A DNA stretch of 64,000 bases, from contig CAJXLJ010000009.1 in assembly GCA_913055785.1 (NCBI GenBank), positions 1-64,000 of the forward strand, read 5' to 3'. Of the stretch, positions 60,929 to 64,000 are shown piece after piece. The position numbers and the translations under genes are program-made. The notes under the pieces are model-generated. The model made no database searches. It was not told where the DNA came from and worked only from the letters and a program-made list of their open reading frames with translations. Every line of letters begins with the position of its first letter. The stretch's first letter is position 1. This DNA is from an uncultured Parvularculaceae bacterium. Its GTDB lineage: Bacteria > Pseudomonadota > Alphaproteobacteria > Caulobacterales > Parvularculaceae.

Positions 60929-62212
60929 ATGACATCTGAAGTCGTGTTGATGAACCGTCAGGCGGTGGCGATGGCGGCGGACAGCGCCGTCACCATTTCC
61001 GGCGACCGCTATCTCAAAACCTATCAGTCAGTGGACAAGCTGTTCCCGCTGGTCGACGGCCAGCCGGTCGCGGTGATGATCTATAACAACGCCGAGATCA
61101 TGTCGACGCCGTGGGAGACGGTGATATCCCTTTATCGCGAACAGGCGCGGGGCCGTGCGCTCGAAACCGTCGCCGCCTACGCCGACGACTTCATGGAGTT
61201 CCTTTCCGGCAACCCTGACCTCTTTCCGCCCGAACATCAGGATACGGAATTCTTCAAGGTCGTCGCCGTGGTTTTTACGGTGATCGCCGAGGAATTCGAT
61301 CATCAGGTCCAGCAGTATCAGGGGCGCCATGGCGCGCGCGTCAAGGATCACATCTCCTCGATGTTCGAATATGTGGTCGGCCAGCTGCATGCGGACTACC
61401 AGCGCTATCCCGACGATTCGCCGCGCGCGGATCTGCCGTGTTTCCCGAAAGGCATGGACGAGCAGGTCCGGCGCCGGTATGGCGGCGAGATCGATCAGCT
61501 GATCGAAAGCCTGCTCGCGTCGCTGAAACAGGAATTTCCGGGGCTGACGGTGTCTGAAACGACGCGCGGACGGCTTCGCGAGATCGCCGTGTTCGCCTGC
61601 GTCAAGGACGCGTTTTTCGAGCATTATACCGGCGTCGTCTTCGCCGGCTTCGGCGCCCGCGAGAAATTCCCGTCAATGCGCTCCTACCTTTCCTCAAGCG
61701 TCATTCTTGGCATCTTGAAGCGCAAGCGCGACCGCGAGGCGGACATTCATTCAGATTCAGGGCCGGTCTTCCAGCCCTTCGCGCAGGACCGCATGATCCG
61801 GACGTTCCTTACCGGCATGGACCAGTATCTCAGGATGTTCGTCTTCAGCGAAACCCTGAAGCTTTCGAAGGGGCTCGTCACCGACATTGTCGCGCGCACG
61901 CCCAATCTCACCGACGCGCAGCGCAACGCGATCTACGCTGACTACAGCCAGAACAATCTCGGCCACGCCCTGCATGAATTTTTCCGCTCGGTCGATAATT
62001 ATCAGTATACGGTCCATACGCGGCCGATCCTGAGGGCGATCAATTCGCTGCCGAAGAAAGAGCTGGGCGAGACCGCGGCGTCGCTGATCAAGCTCAACTC
62101 CTTCCAGCAGAAGGTCATGCACTCGGTTGAGACGGTCGGCGGGCCGATCGACGTTGCGGTGATCACCCGCAACGGCGGGCTTGAATGGAAGCGCGAGAAG
62201 CCGGAGCTTTAG
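60929..62212 (+). CDS. Uncharacterised protein with a proteasome/HslV-like N-terminus
   Basis: A 427-aa protein starting MTSEVVLMNRQ; removal of Met would expose Thr1. Counting from that Thr, the segment AVAMAADSAVT puts Asp at 17 (as in HslV and 20S beta), and VDKLFPL supplies a Lys at 36 (canonical 33, three residues inserted). VMIYNNAEI sits where beta subunits have the Gly-rich strand after the Lys. The remainder (about 80-427) is a long helical extension that I do not recognise. No signal peptide. Ribosome site AGGGG. Followed 12 nt later by a 142-aa gene. The proteasome-like reading is mine by alignment; the family identity is unknown. Confidence 0.8.
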   Translation: MTSEVVLMNRQAVAMAADSAVTISGDRYLKTYQSVDKLFPLVDGQPVAVMIYNNAEIMSTPWETVISLYREQARGRALETVAAYADDFMEFLSGNPDLFPPEHQDTEFFKVVAVVFTVIAEEFDHQVQQYQGRHGARVKDHISSMFEYVVGQLHADYQRYPDDSPRADLPCFPKGMDEQVRRRYGGEIDQLIESLLASLKQEFPGLTVSETTRGRLREIAVFACVKDAFFEHYTGVVFAGFGAREKFPSMRSYLSSSVILGILKRKRDREADIHSDSGPVFQPFAQDRMIRTFLTGMDQYLRMFVFSETLKLSKGLVTDIVARTPNLTDAQRNAIYADYSQNNLGHALHEFFRSVDNYQYTVHTRPILRAINSLPKKELGETAASLIKLNSFQQKVMHSVETVGGPIDVAVITRNGGLEWKREKPEL

Positions 62213-62224
62213 GGAAACAGGATT

Positions 62225-62653
62225 ATGGTTGAGCGTTTGAAACAAATCTGGGCCGGCTTCGAGCAGACGACGACCCGCAACCTTACCGGTCGCGGCGTCG
62301 AGAACATCATCGTGCCGGAACGCGCCGATTACGCCGCCGAGGATTACGAATTCCTGCCGGAAGATTACGTCTCGCCCGCCGAGGCGGCGTTTTCCGCGCT
62401 GCGCGAGGACATTAAGGCCAAGGGCAAGAAATTCGGCCGGGGCAAGAAGGCCGACAAGCAGTCCTATGCGGAAGACCTCGAGCCGACGCCGATGACCGAA
62501 CGCGCCTTCAATGGCGACGAGCTCATCCGCGGTATGCGCTCGACGGCGATGCGCACCATGCGCGCCGATCTCGATTACGAGCGGTATCTCGACACGGCGG
62601 AAGGAAAAGCCGCCGCCAGGAAAAGCCGCAAGAAGCGCTTCGGGATTTTCTGA
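62225..62653 (+). CDS. Basic/acidic small protein, partner of the proteasome-like gene
   Basis: A 142-aa hydrophilic protein with an acidic segment (EDYEFLPEDYVSPAEAAFSAL, residues about 39-59), a Lys-rich stretch (KAKGKKFGRGKKADKQS) and a C-terminal Arg/Lys tail (AAARKSRKKRFGIF). Much of it is predicted disordered. I recognise no family. The 12-nt gap and same strand imply that the pair is one operon, and adaptors or substrates are often such proteins, but this is speculative. Confidence 0.65.
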   Translation: MVERLKQIWAGFEQTTTRNLTGRGVENIIVPERADYAAEDYEFLPEDYVSPAEAAFSALREDIKAKGKKFGRGKKADKQSYAEDLEPTPMTERAFNGDELIRGMRSTAMRTMRADLDYERYLDTAEGKAAARKSRKKRFGIF

Positions 62654-62659
62654 CTGTTT

Positions 62660-62742
62660 CGTTCATTCCGGCGAAAGCCGGAATGCTTATCCTCAATATC
62701 CTTGCTTGCGGAACGAGATCCCGGCTTGCGCCGGGATGAGCG
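62660..62742. repeat. Pair of dispersed palindromic hairpins
   Basis: Two stems: CATTCCGGC (62664-62672) with GCCGGAATG (62677-62685), and ATCCCGGC (62718-62725) with GCCGGGAT (62730-62737). The reverse strand translates as IPAFAGMNE and HPGASRD, a hallmark of dispersed alphaproteobacterial repeats. Related to 2091-2155. Confidence 0.7.
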
Positions 62743-62808
62743 ATCAGCCCGTTATTGAACAGGCGCTGAAAGCGCCCATGTCTTGAGGGAAGCACATGGG
62801 AGAGCTTG

Positions 62809-63132
62809 ATGATCATCACCACAACCGATGCGGCCCCGGGGCGGGAAACCCGGGAGAGCCTCGGCGTCGTCGCCGGCGAGGCGATCTTGGGGGTCAATAT
62901 CTTCCGCGATCTCTTCGCGGGCATCCGCGACATTATCGGCGGGCGTTCCGGCGGCTATCAAAAGGCGCTGCGCGAGGCGCGCGATCATGCGATGGCCGAT
63001 ATGGAGCAGGAAGCGGCCGCCCTCGGGGCTGACGCCATTCTTGCGGTGGATATCGATTATGAAGCGATCGACACCCAGAAAGGCGCGATGCTGATGGTGT
63101 CGTGCAACGGCACGGCGGTGAAGCTGCGCTAG
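62809..63132 (+). CDS. YbjQ/UPF0145 heavy-metal-binding-domain protein
   Basis: A 107-aa protein with MIITTTDAAPG at the start, GEAILGVNIFRDLFAGI, ARDHAMADMEQEAAALGADAIL and a final strand VSCNGTAVKLR: the YbjQ pattern, a small oligomeric beta-alpha fold of unclear role. ATG 62809 is preceded by GGGAGAG; a TTG at 62806 is possible. Confidence 0.92.
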   Translation: MIITTTDAAPGRETRESLGVVAGEAILGVNIFRDLFAGIRDIIGGRSGGYQKALREARDHAMADMEQEAAALGADAILAVDIDYEAIDTQKGAMLMVSCNGTAVKLR

Positions 63133-63135
63133 GCG

Positions 63136-63915
63136 TTATTCGCCGTCGCCGTGTTCTTCTTCGTTTGCCGGCGTTTCGCGTGGCTCGTTGGAGGACTGGC
63201 TGCCGAAGAGATCCTCCGCGGAAGCGGCGTGACCGTCCGCGTCCGCGGCTTCAGGGCTGGTGGCGGCTTCCATTTCGGGCGCGCCTTCATGTGCAGCTTC
63301 CTCGACCTCAGCGGGCGCAACAACTTCAGGCTCCGGAAACGGAACTGGGTTGCTTGAGAGCGTCGCCATGTAGGCGAGAAGCTCCGCGCGCTGCTCATCC
63401 TTGGCGACACGCTGCGCCATGGCGGTGCCGGGTACGAATTCCTGCGAATTGCGGATGAACGCGTCGAGACGCTCATAGGTCCAGGTCCCGCCGAGCGCCT
63501 GCAGCGCGCCGGAATAGTTGAAGCCCGCATGGCTGGCGACCGGGCGGCCGACGACGTCCCAGAGATTGGGGCCGGTCAGGTTTGCGCCGCCCTCTTCAAA
63601 TGTGTGGCAGGATTTGCACAAGGCCGAGCGGCGCTCGCCGGCTGAGGCGTTGGCGTTCTGGAGCAGCTCCGCGAGGCTCGCCTTTGGCTTTTCCTCGCCA
63701 TGGCCGCCGCCGGTCTCAAGCTGGATGTCTCCGCCATAGGCGAGATGCAGTTCGTCGCCATGACCGCCGCCATGATGCGCGCCGCCGCCGGTCAGCGCCC
63801 TGGTGAGCTGCGGCACGCCGAAGATCAGCAGCGCCGCCATGAGAATGGCCCCGAGAATCTTGTTAACAAGAAGCGGGTCTTTGTTGGAGTCGCCCTGCTT
63901 GGTTGGTTCGCCCAT
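63136..63915 (-). CDS. Membrane-anchored c-type cytochrome
   Basis: A 259-aa protein with an N-terminal membrane anchor (about 20-40), a His/Gly-rich linker and a cytochrome c domain. The haem motif CKSCH is at 100-104, and the axial Met is probably in PGTAMAQRV. A long acidic Ala/Pro/Glu tail (about 205-259) follows. This fits CycM-like c552/cytochrome cy proteins that shuttle electrons between bc1 and terminal oxidases. In many alphaproteobacteria the gene beside it encodes prephenate dehydratase; that side lies beyond the window. Confidence 0.93.
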   Translation of the reverse strand: MGEPTKQGDSNKDPLLVNKILGAILMAALLIFGVPQLTRALTGGGAHHGGGHGDELHLAYGGDIQLETGGGHGEEKPKASLAELLQNANASAGERRSALCKSCHTFEEGGANLTGPNLWDVVGRPVASHAGFNYSGALQALGGTWTYERLDAFIRNSQEFVPGTAMAQRVAKDEQRAELLAYMATLSSNPVPFPEPEVVAPAEVEEAAHEGAPEMEAATSPEAADADGHAASAEDLFGSQSSNEPRETPANEEEHGDGE

Positions 63916-64000
63916 GATTGGTTCGCCCCGGAATCGCGCCCCGACCGGGGCGTGGAAACATCTGAATTGCGCGGCGTTCTAGCGATCTTCTGGAGCCATA

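Noticed and set aside
1-64000. CRISPR array, IS element, prophage or toxin-antitoxin pair
   Set aside because: No regularly spaced repeats, transposase, integrase or phage structural genes were found. The RHH protein at 17484 has no adjacent toxin and carries a membrane helix, unlike antitoxins.

Overview
The window looks like a chromosomal, origin-proximal segment of a GC-rich (visibly above 60% G+C) alphaproteobacterium, probably from the Caulobacterales / Hyphomonadaceae / Parvularculales range. The reasons are: an mnmE-mnmG-rsmG-parA-parB block carrying five parS sites; an flgBC-fliE / fliQR-flhB flagellar cluster followed directly by a CckA-type hybrid histidine kinase; CtrA-consensus sites (TTAA-N7-TTAA) upstream of fliQ and of one uncharacterised gene; and the alphaproteobacterial runs secB-fxsA-Tim44-mltA-smr and hslVU-his. 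The assignment rests on gene order and motifs only; there is no rRNA.

Layout. 1-6.5 kb: DUF6489, tRNA-modification genes mnmE and mnmG, rsmG and parAB, with parS sites embedded in coding sequence. 6.5-12.2 kb (minus strand): DUF3576 lipoprotein, leuS, an unknown exported protein, lptE and holA. 12.5-20.8 kb: porin, a ThiE-like protein, a YggS-type PLP protein, an OmpR-type response regulator, an S41 peptidase, a membrane-anchored ribbon-helix-helix protein next to a 15-bp perfect dyad, ArsC, a beta-lactamase-fold serine hydrolase and a patatin phospholipase. 20.8-29.2 kb: flagellar basal-body and export genes, interrupted by an unknown 376-aa membrane protein, then cckA and dnaQ. 29.2-34.7 kb: secB, fxsA, Tim44-like, mltA, smr, and a 622-aa protein that looks like a membrane-anchored prephenate-dehydratase/ACT relative. 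34.9-42.6 kb: hslU and hslV, divergent from hisB, two tandem small exported paralogues, hisH, hisA, a frameshifted CYTH-CHAD gene, hisF and hisE.

42.9-51.7 kb: M2 (ACE-like) lipoprotein peptidase, an exported Tiki-superfamily-like protein, coq7, dsbB, exoD, tRNA-Leu(CAA), YjdM/PhnA, an exported beta-helix protein, a Sel1/peptidoglycan-binding protein and TusA. 51.8-57 kb: a TonB-dependent receptor and a slipin/NfeD membrane-quality-control operon. 57.1-64 kb: DUF1028 protein, SelO, a SIMPL lipoprotein, a 43-aa membrane ORF, an uncharacterised 427-aa protein with a proteasome-like N-terminus plus its 142-aa neighbour, YbjQ and a membrane-anchored cytochrome c.

The observations I rate highest are the proteasome-like protein (60929-62212), in which Thr1, Asp17 and a Lys near 33-36 line up with HslV and 20S beta subunits; the membrane-anchored PheA-like protein (32830-34698) with a perfect CtrA site 40 bp upstream; and the parS and CtrA site pattern. 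No CRISPR array, insertion sequence, prophage or rRNA operon was seen.
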